A stretch of 49,235 bases of DNA from Thermoproteota archaeon (GTDB taxonomy: Archaea > Thermoproteota > Methanomethylicia > Methanomethylicales > Methanomethylicaceae). The notes under the pieces are model-generated. The model worked only from the letters and a program-made list of their open reading frames with translations, was not told the DNA's origin and made no database searches. The stretch spans positions 1 to 49,235 of the forward strand of contig JASFYK010000001.1 of assembly GCA_030055545.1 (NCBI GenBank), read 5' to 3'. Made by a program: the position numbers and the translations under genes. Shown here one piece after another: positions 1-8,592 of the stretch (its first letter is position 1; every line of letters begins with the position of its first letter).

Positions 1-17
1 ACTGAGGGGATACGCCC

Positions 18-860
18 TTGAGGAAGAGTGCTGTCCTTGAGGCGGTCGAGGGGCTCGTCGGGGGCGAGGATCTGCGCAAGGCCCTCAAGGGAGTAGACAT
101 CATAGGCAGGATTGCAGTGATCAAGATACCAAGGGAGTGGCAGGGGATCAGGCACCAGGTTGGGGAGAGGATCCTCGCCAAGCTCGGAGTAGACTCAGTA
201 TATATGCAGACCGCGCCAGCCAGGCATGGCGACAGGGTGAGAGGGGTGGAGTGGTTGGCGGGAAAGAGGTCTACAGTGACGGTTTATTCAGAGCACGGTT
301 GCAAATTTTTTGTGGATATTGAGAAAGTATACTTCTCACCTAGGCTCTCGAATGAGAGGAGGAGGATTGCAGACCTCGTGGCGCATGGAGAGACCGTCGT
401 AAACATGTTCGCGGGGGTAGGCACTTTCTCGATAATCATAGCAAAATCCAAGGGTGCAAAGGTCTTCTCGATTGACAATAACCCGAATGCATTCGAACTG
501 ATGATTGAGAACGTGGCACAGAACAGGCTGAACGGTAAGGTCATACCTATACTTGCAGACGCCAGAGAGACTGTTGCAGAGCTGGAGGGCAGTGCGGAGA
601 GGATACTGATGCCCTTGCCGGAGCTTGCTGAAGCCTACCTTGGGGATGCGGTAAGAATGCTCAGGGGCGAGGGGTGGATCCATGTCTACGCCCATGAGAA
701 GGGCGGCAACGAGTTTGACGTCGTGGAAAGGGCAAAGGCCAGGATGCTCAAGTCAGCGGGGCAGTTCGCTGAGGTCATCAAATGTGAAGGGAAGGCCGTT
801 AGGAGCATAGGCAGGAAGAGCTACCAAGTGGTGCTCGATATGCAGGTGAAACCTCATTGA
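18..860 (+). CDS. Trm5-like tRNA (guanine37-N1)-methyltransferase
   Basis: SAM-dependent methyltransferase of the Trm5/TYW2 family, expected to methylate G37 next to the tRNA anticodon. The 280-residue protein has the family motif FSPRLSNER (residues 107-114), the SAM loop NMFAGVGTF (129-137), the acidic DNNP (153-156) and a motif IV-like MPLPE (198-202). That last motif looks more like Trm5 (NLP-type) than the Taw2 form, but TYW2/Taw2 cannot be excluded by eye. It lacks the extra N-terminal D1 domain of long archaeal Trm5 forms. The start is TTG at 18, preceded by GAGGGGA; a stop at 3-5 in the same frame shows that the gene is complete. It overlaps the next gene by 4 bases, so the two are probably co-transcribed. 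Confidence 0.82.
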   Translation: MRKSAVLEAVEGLVGGEDLRKALKGVDIIGRIAVIKIPREWQGIRHQVGERILAKLGVDSVYMQTAPARHGDRVRGVEWLAGKRSTVTVYSEHGCKFFVDIEKVYFSPRLSNERRRIADLVAHGETVVNMFAGVGTFSIIIAKSKGAKVFSIDNNPNAFELMIENVAQNRLNGKVIPILADARETVAELEGSAERILMPLPELAEAYLGDAVRMLRGEGWIHVYAHEKGGNEFDVVERAKARMLKSAGQFAEVIKCEGKAVRSIGRKSYQVVLDMQVKPH

Positions 861-1678
861 GCTGTAGATATGACTTTTTTGGTGGTAAGCTGAGGGAACT
901 TGAGCGGTGGTTCTCCGACAAGAATGGCGCAGTGGTCGCTTTTTCAGGCGGGGTGGACAGCACCTTGGTTGCAGCTGTAGCTGCTAAGACTCTTGGCGAC
1001 AGGGCGATCGCAGTTACGGTGAATACCGAGTTCACGGGTGAGGGGGACATTGAGAGGGCTAAGAGAAGCGCCAAAGAGGCGGGCGTAAGGCACGAGATAA
1101 TCGAGCTCAAGCTGCCTGAGCAAGTCTTGACGAACCCGCAGGAAAGATGCTACCTGTGCAAGGTCGCGATGATGAAAGGGCTGAGATATGAGGCGGAAAG
1201 TCTTGGGATTGGGCTGGTCATCGACGGTACGAATTCCGACGACGTCAAGGCAGGTCGTCCGGGGATTAGGGCTCTCAGAGAGATGGGGATAAGGAGCCCG
1301 CTCGCCGAAGTTGGGTTGAGCAAAAAGGATGTTTACGAAATCTCGGTCATGATTGGATTGAGCGTAGAAAAAGGCTCCAACTCATGCCTTGCGACTAGGT
1401 TTCCCTTCGGGCACCGGTTTAAGAGAGAAGAAGGCAGGATGGTAGAGAAGGGCGAGCAGTTCCTCAGGAGCAGGGGCTTCAGAACGGTAAGGGTCAGGGT
1501 CACCGACCTATCAGCCAAGATCGAGGTCGATCCTGCGGAGATCGATAAGGTGCTAGATCGAGAACTCAGGAAGGAGATCGTGGAGGAGTTCAAGATAATA
1601 GGATTCAGGAGCGTCAGCCTTGACCTGGAAGGCTACAGACAGGGGAGCATGGACTACTTCGAAAACAGCAGCGTCTGA
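857..1678 (+). CDS. larE: LarE-family ATP-dependent sacrificial sulfur transferase (PP-loop)
   Basis: PP-loop ATP pyrophosphatase of the LarE family. In lactic bacteria LarE gives a cysteine sulfur to the nickel-pincer cofactor precursor used by lactate racemase. Visible motifs are the PP-loop SGGVDS (30-35), RCYLCK (97-102), DGTNSDD (123-129), RPG, SPLAEVGLSK and SCLATRFPFG (176-185). The last carries Cys177 at the place of the sacrificial cysteine (Cys176 in Lactiplantibacillus). The C-terminal YRQGSMD is also family-typical. No larA, larB or larC lies nearby, so in this organism it may serve another sulfur insertion. It starts with TTG at 857 inside the preceding stop codon, with a GGTGA ribosome site upstream. 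Confidence 0.85.
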   Translation: MSCRYDFFGGKLRELERWFSDKNGAVVAFSGGVDSTLVAAVAAKTLGDRAIAVTVNTEFTGEGDIERAKRSAKEAGVRHEIIELKLPEQVLTNPQERCYLCKVAMMKGLRYEAESLGIGLVIDGTNSDDVKAGRPGIRALREMGIRSPLAEVGLSKKDVYEISVMIGLSVEKGSNSCLATRFPFGHRFKREEGRMVEKGEQFLRSRGFRTVRVRVTDLSAKIEVDPAEIDKVLDRELRKEIVEEFKIIGFRSVSLDLEGYRQGSMDYFENSSV

Positions 1679-1733
1679 CGCAAAGGTGCTGAAAGGAACA
1701 CGATAAGCATGGGGATGGGGAATCAAATACAGG

Positions 1734-2837
1734 CTAATATTGATCGATATCAAGACTGGTCTCTTTCCAGCCGAACCTTAGCCTTTTCCTCCCTGAATGG
1801 ATTCCCTTCTGCAGGATGTACCCGACTATGAGAGGCAGGCCGATTGTGGACTCCGTGTATACTGTAGCGCGCGTTGCCTTGGCAGAAACTTTTCCCCAAG
1901 ACTTCGCCTCATCGAGCGTACTTCCAGTGAGGCCTCCCCAGTGGGGGGCATCGGCTGTGATCTGGAAGGCATAGGAGTGGCCGCGCGTGTAATCGAGCAT
2001 CACCGCGGCGTCGTTGATGTAGTTCTTCGGGACGCCTCCCCCAACGTAGATGGAGCCAGTCTTCTTTGACTTCAGCACGATCTGGGCGATCTCAAAGTTG
2101 TCCCGCATTACGTCTATAACGAATGTCGGGACACCGTTTTCCTTAGCCCACCTGTAGTAGCCAGCCAATCCGATGCCTATCGAGCTGTCCGCTATTGCAG
2201 GGCAGAAGACGGGGAGGCCGTACTTGTAGGCATTGTAAAGTATAGAGTCCTCATCCTTTATGGTTGATCCCAAGGCCTGGAGGAATTCCCTTGTTGAGTA
2301 GCGCCTTGGCTCGAGCGTGGTGCAGAACTCGGATATAGCATCATCGCACTTAACGAAACCTATCTCATCGACATAGGCATCATATATCCGGTCGATGTAC
2401 AGGTCATGCAGCACAGAGTCGTCAGCGTTCGGGGTACCCTTGTAGTGCCTGTAGCCCATTGCGGTATAGTAGTCCTGGTAGAGGATGGCGCCAGTGGAGA
2501 CAATCACATCGACAATGCCCTTCTTTATCATTGTACTGAGGACTTTGCGGAGACCCCCTGCTATGAGTGCTCCAGACAGCCCGATCATGACGGTCGGACG
2601 GTCCGGATCCGTCAGCATATTCTCGTAGACCATGGCGCATTCGGCAATGCTCCTAGACTGGATCCCGCAATCCTTCCAAGACTCGACGAGATCCTTTATC
2701 GTGACTGCCTTATCCAAATCCACGGGCTCGATGGGCTGGCTGAGGAGTGCTTTCCTTTCGGCAACAACCTCAGGAGTCAGGCGGATCTCTTCCTGTTTCT
2801 TGCTAAAGAACTTGAAATTTGTCTCCAACCAAGGCAC
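1734..2837 (-). CDS. dys: Deoxyhypusine synthase
   Basis: Makes deoxyhypusine on archaeal translation factor aIF5A, using NAD and spermidine. The 367-residue length matches the family. Conserved signs are SGALIAGGLR (88-97), STGAILYQD (114-122), IADSSIGIGL, YVGGGVPKNY (264-273), PHWGGLTGST and SWGKVS (313-318), where Lys316 corresponds to the lysine that forms the covalent intermediate. GTG is the start; a TATA-like ATTTAAAT 27-34 bases upstream suggests a leaderless or nearly leaderless message. It stands alone and converges with the larE-type gene. An agmatinase gene at 40.1 kb could supply the polyamine route. Confidence 0.95.
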   Translation of the reverse strand: MPWLETNFKFFSKKQEEIRLTPEVVAERKALLSQPIEPVDLDKAVTIKDLVESWKDCGIQSRSIAECAMVYENMLTDPDRPTVMIGLSGALIAGGLRKVLSTMIKKGIVDVIVSTGAILYQDYYTAMGYRHYKGTPNADDSVLHDLYIDRIYDAYVDEIGFVKCDDAISEFCTTLEPRRYSTREFLQALGSTIKDEDSILYNAYKYGLPVFCPAIADSSIGIGLAGYYRWAKENGVPTFVIDVMRDNFEIAQIVLKSKKTGSIYVGGGVPKNYINDAAVMLDYTRGHSYAFQITADAPHWGGLTGSTLDEAKSWGKVSAKATRATVYTESTIGLPLIVGYILQKGIHSGRKRLRFGWKETSLDIDQY

Positions 2838-2862
2838 CTTCGATAAAAACGAAGAAGGCTTG

Positions 2863-2872
2863 GATTTAAATC
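2863..2872 (-). promoter_or_regulatory. TATA box for deoxyhypusine synthase
   Basis: ATTTAAAT on the minus strand lies about 27-34 bases before the GTG start at 2837. This is the spacing expected when archaeal transcription starts at or just before the start codon. Confidence 0.5.
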
Positions 2873-2906
2873 TATGTATTGGGTCGCATGAGGTTGATTA
2901 GAGTGG

Positions 2907-2932
2907 CATTAAAAAGAAAGTAAGAAAAAGAC
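2907..2932 (-). terminator. T-rich terminator after the Rieske gene
   Basis: Reading the minus strand past the Rieske stop codon gives three short T-runs within about 26 bases, the usual archaeal intrinsic termination pattern. No hairpin is needed or seen. Confidence 0.4.
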
Positions 2933-3271
2933 TCACTCAGGCACTTCCACAATTATGTCGTCTCCCTCAACACGCACAGGGTAGGTCTTCAAGGGCGGAA
3001 TCTTATCCAAGGAGTACCCATCAGGGAGCTTCACAACCTCTCCAGTTGTCACATTGAAGGCGGCCCAGTGCATGTCGCACCAGATCGTATTTCCCTGGAG
3101 GCGCCCAGTGAAGAGTGGGTTGTTCAGGTGGCTGCAAACAGACTGCGTAGCGTAAAACTTGCCATCAACATTCGATACTAGCACTCTGGTCTTGGAGGCC
3201 CTTATGCTCTTTTTTGTTCCAGGAGGGATTTCAGAGACCTTGGCGACCTTTACTTCTGGCAAAAATTTCAC
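2933..3271 (-). CDS. Rieske [2Fe-2S] ferredoxin-type protein
   Basis: Small soluble Rieske protein of 112 residues and a likely one-electron carrier. The two cluster motifs are clear: CSHLNNPL (C46, H48) and CDMHWAAF (C65, H68), with 16 residues between the two pairs. There is no membrane anchor and no fused oxygenase domain, so it resembles NirD-like or biphenyl-dioxygenase-type ferredoxins, not a bc1 subunit. Its partner is not obvious; the neighbours are deoxyhypusine synthase and threonine genes. It starts with GTG at 3271, with an AT-rich promoter (AAATAATATTA) about 29 bases upstream. Confidence 0.9.
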   Translation of the reverse strand: MKFLPEVKVAKVSEIPPGTKKSIRASKTRVLVSNVDGKFYATQSVCSHLNNPLFTGRLQGNTIWCDMHWAAFNVTTGEVVKLPDGYSLDKIPPLKTYPVRVEGDDIIVEVPE

Positions 3272-3443
3272 CTACAAATTATCTTTAGCAGGTCCTAATA
3301 TTATTTACGTGAAGGATAAAAATAATTTAAGGAATCCTCACCTTATGATCCTAATGCTGTCAAAAAACAATTGATTTACTTCGGATAAGAATGGCTAACC
3401 CTTAATTACCAGTAAAATCTAATCTGGAAAGGAGGTTTTGGCT

Positions 3444-4382
3444 GTGAGAACCGTGGAGGTATCTGCACCTGCCACAATAGCAAATCTTGGGCCTGGTTAC
3501 GATCTCATAGGGATGGCCTTGGACACTCCGAGGGATTTTCTTCGAGTCAGCCTAGTAAAGTCTGGCACTGACGAGATAGAGGTCGAAGGGATAGGTGGTG
3601 AAACGATATCAGCAGGACCTGATCAGAACTCCTCCATGGTGGCGGCAAGGGCGGTCTTGAGGAGGGCAGGCGTGACTGGTTATGGCCTCAGGATGCTCCT
3701 CAAGAAGGGAGTCCCCCCAAGAATGGGAATGGGCAGCTCAGGAGCCTCGTCAGCTGCTGGCGCTTTCGCCGCAAATATCCTTCTTGATAATCCCCTGGGC
3801 GAGACCGAGGTCCTCGAATGCGCAATGGAGGGAGAGAGGGCTGCCTGCGGTTCGGCGCACGCGGACAATGTAGCACCGTCCCTTCTAGGCGGGATCACCG
3901 CGATCCTTTGTTACGATCCCATCAGGGTAATGAAACTCCGCCCGCTGGGGGGAGTAGAAGTGGTGGAGACGACACCGGAATTGGAGATCGCTCAGGAGAA
4001 GACGAAACTCGCGAGGGAAGTCCTTCCACCATCGGTGACGCTGGCAACGGTTGTCTCACAGATGAGTTCCTTCGCCCTCCTTCTGTTGGGGATTATGAAG
4101 AATGATCCGAAAATTGCAGGGGAGGGGATCTCAGGCGATCAAATAGTTGAGCCCGCGAGGGCAAAACTCATCCCTGGCTTCTTTGAGGTTAAGAAGGCGG
4201 CTTTGAAGGCGGGAGCATACGGCTGCAGCATAAGCGGCGCAGGCCCCTCAGTCTTCGCGATTGTTCCGCAGGGCAGGGGGATAAAGGTTGGGGAAAGGAT
4301 GGTAGACCAATTCAGCGCAGCTGGTGTAAAATCAAAATTTTCGCTCCACAGGATAAGCGAAGAGGGTGCAAAGGTTGTCTGA
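3444..4382 (+). CDS. thrB: Homoserine kinase (GHMP family)
   Basis: Phosphorylates homoserine for threonine synthesis. The GHMP signs are SAPATIANLGPG near the N-terminus, the ATP loop PPRMGMGSSGASSAAGA (about residues 91-107), HADNVAPSLLGG, and the C-terminal SISGAGPSVFA. I chose GTG at 3444 because the strong GGAGG at 3431-3435 sits 8 bases before it; a TTG at 3438 would be only 2 bases from that site. The product is about 312 residues, normal for ThrB. The stop overlaps the start of threonine synthase, giving a thrB-thrC operon. Confidence 0.93.
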   Translation: MRTVEVSAPATIANLGPGYDLIGMALDTPRDFLRVSLVKSGTDEIEVEGIGGETISAGPDQNSSMVAARAVLRRAGVTGYGLRMLLKKGVPPRMGMGSSGASSAAGAFAANILLDNPLGETEVLECAMEGERAACGSAHADNVAPSLLGGITAILCYDPIRVMKLRPLGGVEVVETTPELEIAQEKTKLAREVLPPSVTLATVVSQMSSFALLLLGIMKNDPKIAGEGISGDQIVEPARAKLIPGFFEVKKAALKAGAYGCSISGAGPSVFAIVPQGRGIKVGERMVDQFSAAGVKSKFSLHRISEEGAKVV

Positions 4383-5622
4383 CGTCATACTCAGGTGCAT
4401 AGAATGCAATGCGAACTTTGGTCCCGAGGAGATAATATACAGTTGCAGGGAATGCGGGGGGCTGCTCGAGGTGTGCATGCATCCCCCGAAGGTGACTTTT
4501 GATGACTTATCTAAAAGGGCATTCGGGGTATGGCGCTACAGGGAGTTCATTCCCATAGAGGAAGGGGCTGAAATAGTAACGCTGGACGAGGGGGGAACGC
4601 CCCTCTACAGGTGCGACAGGCTCGCGAAATGGGCGGGCGTCAGGAGCCTTTTCATAAAATATGAGGGGAGAAACCCCACCGGTAGCTTCAAGGACAGGGG
4701 AATGACCGTTGGCGTCACCAAGGCAAAGAGCTTAGGATCAAAGGCCGTGGCATGCGCGTCGACGGGCAATACTTCAGCTTCGCTGGCAGCGTATGCCGCC
4801 AGATCCGGGCTCACCTGCTATGTGATACTGCCCTCCGGCAAGGTGGCGATGGGCAAGCTCGCACAGGCGCTCATGCATGGTGCGAAGGTGATCTCAGTCA
4901 AAGGGAACTTCGATCAGGCACTCAAGCTGGTTATGGACATATCGAGGAGCATGGGAATATACCTCCTCAACAGCATAAACCCATGGAGGCTAGAGGGGCA
5001 GAAGACCCTCGCATTCGAGCTCGTAGACCAGCTTGGTCAAGTCCCTGAGTTTGTTGCGGTTCCCATGGGTAACTGCGGGAACATCTCGGCGATATGGAAA
5101 GGTTTCGTCGAGCTTGAAGGTGCGGGGCTGATCAAGGAGAAACCGAGGATGTTCGGCGTGCAGGCCGCTGGGGCGGCCCCGGTTGTGGAGATGCTCAAGA
5201 AGAACCTCAATAGGCTCAGCCCGGTGAAGTTACCTGAAACAGTTGCCACTGCGATAAGGATAGGAAATCCGGTTAACTGGCCGAAGGCCGTGAATGCCAT
5301 CAAGAGCTCAAATGGGCTCTACGACTCGGTAACAGATGATGAGATCATTGAGACTCAGAAGATGATAGCCTGCCTCGAGGGCATAGGGGTCGAGCCCGCG
5401 AGCGCCGCTTCCGTTGCAGGAGTCAGGAAGGCAGTGCTGTCCGGGTCGATGCCTAGGGACGCTGAGGTCGTGTGCGTGTGCACAGGGCACCTGCTCAAGG
5501 ATCCTGAGGAGGTCATCAGCGTCTGCGGCAAGCCTATCGAGATACCGCCAGACCTGAAGGCAGTATCAGAGATGATCAGACCAGAGCAGGCACCGCCCCT
5601 CCCAGTCCAAGGAATGCACTAG
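4375..5622 (+). CDS. thrC: Threonine synthase (PLP-dependent)
   Basis: Converts O-phosphohomoserine to threonine. A zinc-ribbon N-terminus (CIEC and CREC pairs) precedes the fold type II PLP domain. The PLP lysine lies in NPTGSFKDRGM, Lys106 counting from the TTG start. Also visible are ASTGNTSAS, the glycine loop PMGNCGN and the tail VCVCTGH. Two starts are possible, GTG at 4366 and TTG at 4375. The GAGGGTG at 4362-4368 fits the TTG with a 6-base gap, so I prefer it. The gene overlaps the end of thrB, and its stop overlaps the stop of the convergent HTH-CBS gene by a few bases. Confidence 0.93.
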   Translation: MSDVILRCIECNANFGPEEIIYSCRECGGLLEVCMHPPKVTFDDLSKRAFGVWRYREFIPIEEGAEIVTLDEGGTPLYRCDRLAKWAGVRSLFIKYEGRNPTGSFKDRGMTVGVTKAKSLGSKAVACASTGNTSASLAAYAARSGLTCYVILPSGKVAMGKLAQALMHGAKVISVKGNFDQALKLVMDISRSMGIYLLNSINPWRLEGQKTLAFELVDQLGQVPEFVAVPMGNCGNISAIWKGFVELEGAGLIKEKPRMFGVQAAGAAPVVEMLKKNLNRLSPVKLPETVATAIRIGNPVNWPKAVNAIKSSNGLYDSVTDDEIIETQKMIACLEGIGVEPASAASVAGVRKAVLSGSMPRDAEVVCVCTGHLLKDPEEVISVCGKPIEIPPDLKAVSEMIRPEQAPPLPVQGMH

Positions 5623-6539
5623 ATGGTTCGATTTTCAGGTTTCCTTGCCTCGGTCATTTCGAAGGGCTTCAGGATCCTGAGCAGGATGTCGGTCCGGGTG
5701 ATTATTCCGACCGGCCTCTCCTCTGCGTCGACGACGACGAGCCTACCGATGCTAGACCGCTGCATTTTCTCCATTGCTTGGAGAATGTCCTCCTCCAAAC
5801 CTATAAGCACGGGTTTACGGGTGGCTGCCTCGCGAACTGTCAGGTGCATCTTACCCTCGGTTACACATCTCGAGATATCGGAACTAGTGATCATCCCAAC
5901 CAGTTTGCCACCCTCAACTATGGGGGCCGCCCTTATCATCTCTTTGTAGAGCGTCTCTGCGGCTGTCCTTAGGGGAGCACCTGCGGGGACGGACACTATC
6001 CTCTTCGACATCACCTCGCTGACGGTGACACGCGGGATGCTGATCAGGGTTATCACGTCCAGAAGGATCTCCCCATGGAGGTCGTCCCTGCCTGCGATCT
6101 TCCCCTCAATCACCATTCTTCCGGATGGCGTAGGACCGATCACGATCTCCTCGCCTATATTGAACCTTGAGAGATTTCCAATAACCTTCAGTATGGCTTG
6201 GCAGAAGTCGGGACTGAAGACGCTCTTGAAGAGGATGTCAGTCACCGTGACCTCGGTTTTCTCCCCTTTCTTTGTGTAGATCGGAACAGAGAGTGATCTT
6301 GGTCCCCTGGGGACGTTGAAGCTCTCGTATGCCTTGCTTGTAGGCAGATATCCCCCCTTTGGCCCCGGAATGGCCTCGACCAGTCCTATGGCCCTCAGGA
6401 CTGGCATGATGTTCCTGACGGTGCCTTCGTCCCTGCCTGTCCTCGCTGCGATCTCCTTGCTCTTAACAAGTGACCGCTTCTTGTCATAAAGCTCGAGAAG
6501 TGCGACTACGATTTCTTTTTGCGGAGCAGAAAGAGACAT
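5619..6539 (-). CDS. HTH-CBS transcriptional regulator
   Basis: A 306-residue protein with an N-terminal winged helix-turn-helix (about 1-70, helix motif SKEIAARTGRDEGTVRNIMPVL), a middle beta-rich linker (80-170) and a C-terminal pair of CBS domains (about 173-230 and 233-292, each ending in a TSSDI/TRTDI-type segment). CBS pairs bind adenine nucleotides or S-adenosyl compounds, so this is probably a ligand-sensing transcription factor. It is divergent from an acyl-CoA synthetase that also ends in a CBS pair, and the 151-base gap holds repeated ATAATTATAAT motifs. Control of that synthetase and of itself is likely but unproven. Its stop overlaps that of thrC. Confidence 0.85.
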   Translation of the reverse strand: MSLSAPQKEIVVALLELYDKKRSLVKSKEIAARTGRDEGTVRNIMPVLRAIGLVEAIPGPKGGYLPTSKAYESFNVPRGPRSLSVPIYTKKGEKTEVTVTDILFKSVFSPDFCQAILKVIGNLSRFNIGEEIVIGPTPSGRMVIEGKIAGRDDLHGEILLDVITLISIPRVTVSEVMSKRIVSVPAGAPLRTAAETLYKEMIRAAPIVEGGKLVGMITSSDISRCVTEGKMHLTVREAATRKPVLIGLEEDILQAMEKMQRSSIGRLVVVDAEERPVGIITRTDILLRILKPFEMTEARKPENRTI

Positions 6540-6690
6540 CAGTACTCCTCTATTGAATATTATATATAATTATAATTATAATTTTCGTTCAATATGAACC
6601 GGGGATCCAGTTGGGGCTCCATTATTATAAATAATTATAATCATCAAACCTTATAAAATTGGGAAAGGTTGGTTATGGAGGTGACATTGG
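6540..6690. promoter_or_regulatory. Divergent promoter region with repeated AT-palindromes
   Basis: This 151-base gap separates the HTH-CBS regulator from the acyl-CoA synthetase-CBS gene. ATAATTATAAT occurs at 6566-6582 (extended, with an overlapping second copy) and again at 6631-6641. An inverted pair ATTGAA (6552-6557) and TTCAAT (6588-6593) brackets the first block. TTATAAAA near 6651 is a plausible TATA element for the rightward gene. The repeats could be operators for the HTH-CBS protein; part of the pattern may simply be promoter AT-richness. Confidence 0.5.
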
Positions 6691-8589
6691 GTGAGCATTG
6701 ACTCGATGTTCTCTTCGACCGCTAAGAAGTTCCACGATAAGGTCGCACTGAAATGGAAAGGCAAGGATTATACCTTTGGGGAGCTGGACTCGCTCTCCAC
6801 CAGGTTCGCCAAGGCACTTTCTGCCTTGGGTGTTGGGAAGGGGGACAGGGTATGCATATTCATGCAGAATTCCCCGGAGTTCGCGATCGCCCACTTTGGG
6901 ATACTAAAATGCGGCGGGGTCACGGTCCCTCTTAACGTAATGTACAGGACGCATGAGCTCAGGCACATGATAAATGACTCCGGAGCGGCCGCAGTTGTGA
7001 CCTCGGGGGCAAACCTGCAGTTCGTGCAGGAGGTGATGAAGGATCTGAAGTCGGTAAGAGCGGTCATCGTTGCATCCGAGATGGTCCCTGAAGGCGTCAG
7101 GTCTTTTTACAGGATGGTGGAGGACTTTGACGACACCCCGCTCCCCAGCGTGAACGGGCAGGAAGACCTTGCGGTGATCTGCTACACTTCCGGGACGACC
7201 GGGCTGTCTAAGGGGGCAATGCTCACTCATAGGAATTTCCTGTCAAACATAGGCACGCTTGCAGAGATCTGGGAGCTCAACGAAAATGACAAGGTGCTGA
7301 TGGCTCTTCCAATGTTCCACATACACGGGCTAGGGATAGTCGTACACGGGATGGCATACTGCGGCTACACCGTTGTCCTACACGAGAGGTTCGACGCAGC
7401 CAAGGTGCTGGAAGAGATCAGGCGGGAGAGGTGTACGGTCTTCATGGGAGTCCCGACGATGTACATCAAGCTCCTTGAGGAAAAAAGCACATCTCATGAT
7501 GTTTCCTCGGTCAGGCTGTGGACGGTTGGTTCTGCACCGATGCCGGTTGAGGCTTTCAACAAGTTCAGGGAGAAGTTTGGTGTCGAGATACTCGAGCGAT
7601 ATGGCATGACCGAGACTGCTCCTGTAATAACCTCAAACCCCTACAGGGGGCGCAGGAAGCCCGGGTCAGTCGGGCCCCCCATTCCAGGCGTGGAGATTGC
7701 GATACTAGACGACGACGGGAAGGCACTGCCGCCTGGCGAAGTCGGGGAGATCGCGGTCAGGGGTCCTAATGTGATGAGGGGATACTGGAACCGCCCAGTG
7801 GAAACCGAGGAGGTCTTCTCTGGGGGGTGGTTCCACACAGGGGATCTCGGCAAATTAGATGGGGACGGTTACCTGACGATCGTGGGCAGGAAGAAGGAGA
7901 TGATAATCTCTGGAGGTTTTAAGATCTTCCCGAGGGAGGTCGAGGAGGTCATACACCAGCACCCGAAAGTAAAGGAGGTTGCTGTCGTTGGTATACCCGA
8001 CCCAGTGAGAGGCGAGAATGTCAAGGCATTCGTAGTGATCAAGGAAGGGGAAAACGCATCCGTCGAGGAGATCGAGGAGCACTGCAGGAAGAACTTGGCA
8101 GCATTCAAGGTCCCGAGGATCTTCGAATTCGTTGAGGCGATACCTAGGACTGCTAGCGGCAAAGCATTAAACAGGATGCTTGCGAAGGTCAAGGTCAAAG
8201 ACCTGATGGAGAAGTCTGTGAAGAGCATCGACAGGAGAACTTCAGCCTACGAGGCAGGGAAGTACATGAAAGAGGCTAACGTGGGCAGCCTGATCGTAAC
8301 CGACGGGGAGATGCCGATCGGGATCGTAACCCTGCGCGATATACTCTACAAGGTAATCTCTATAGGCAGCCTTGGCAAGGACGTCTCACTCAGCAGCATA
8401 ATGTCCACCCCGCTGGTCACGGTTGATGCAGAGGAGGACATTGCGAAGGCAGCGGCGATAATGCGTCAGTGGGGCGTCTGGAGGCTGCCTGTGAAAGACG
8501 GCAACGGGCAGATCGTAGGGGTCCTGAGCGGGACGGACATATTCAGGGCATTTGCGGGAAGGAAGATGGACGTGCCTACGAGCTTTTAG
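6691..8589 (+). CDS. AMP-forming acyl-CoA synthetase fused to a CBS-domain pair
   Basis: ANL-superfamily acyl-CoA ligase (carboxylate + ATP + CoA to acyl-CoA + AMP + PPi). It has the P-loop YTSGTTGLSKG (165-175), RYGMTETAPV (303-312), WFHTGDLGKLDGDGYL (380-395), GRKKEMIISGGFKIFP (399-414) and catalytic Lys491 in ASGKALNR. Typical family members end near residue 500. Here two CBS domains follow at about 503-555 (DLMEKSV...VTLRDIL) and 567-620 (SIMSTPLVTV...GTDIF). The domain likely senses adenine nucleotides, possibly AMP, the enzyme's own product. GTG start at 6691, with GGAGGTG at 6677-6683. The substrate chain length is not readable from sequence. Confidence 0.9.
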   Translation: MSIDSMFSSTAKKFHDKVALKWKGKDYTFGELDSLSTRFAKALSALGVGKGDRVCIFMQNSPEFAIAHFGILKCGGVTVPLNVMYRTHELRHMINDSGAAAVVTSGANLQFVQEVMKDLKSVRAVIVASEMVPEGVRSFYRMVEDFDDTPLPSVNGQEDLAVICYTSGTTGLSKGAMLTHRNFLSNIGTLAEIWELNENDKVLMALPMFHIHGLGIVVHGMAYCGYTVVLHERFDAAKVLEEIRRERCTVFMGVPTMYIKLLEEKSTSHDVSSVRLWTVGSAPMPVEAFNKFREKFGVEILERYGMTETAPVITSNPYRGRRKPGSVGPPIPGVEIAILDDDGKALPPGEVGEIAVRGPNVMRGYWNRPVETEEVFSGGWFHTGDLGKLDGDGYLTIVGRKKEMIISGGFKIFPREVEEVIHQHPKVKEVAVVGIPDPVRGENVKAFVVIKEGENASVEEIEEHCRKNLAAFKVPRIFEFVEAIPRTASGKALNRMLAKVKVKDLMEKSVKSIDRRTSAYEAGKYMKEANVGSLIVTDGEMPIGIVTLRDILYKVISIGSLGKDVSLSSIMSTPLVTVDAEEDIAKAAAIMRQWGVWRLPVKDGNGQIVGVLSGTDIFRAFAGRKMDVPTSF

Positions 8590-8592
8590 GAT

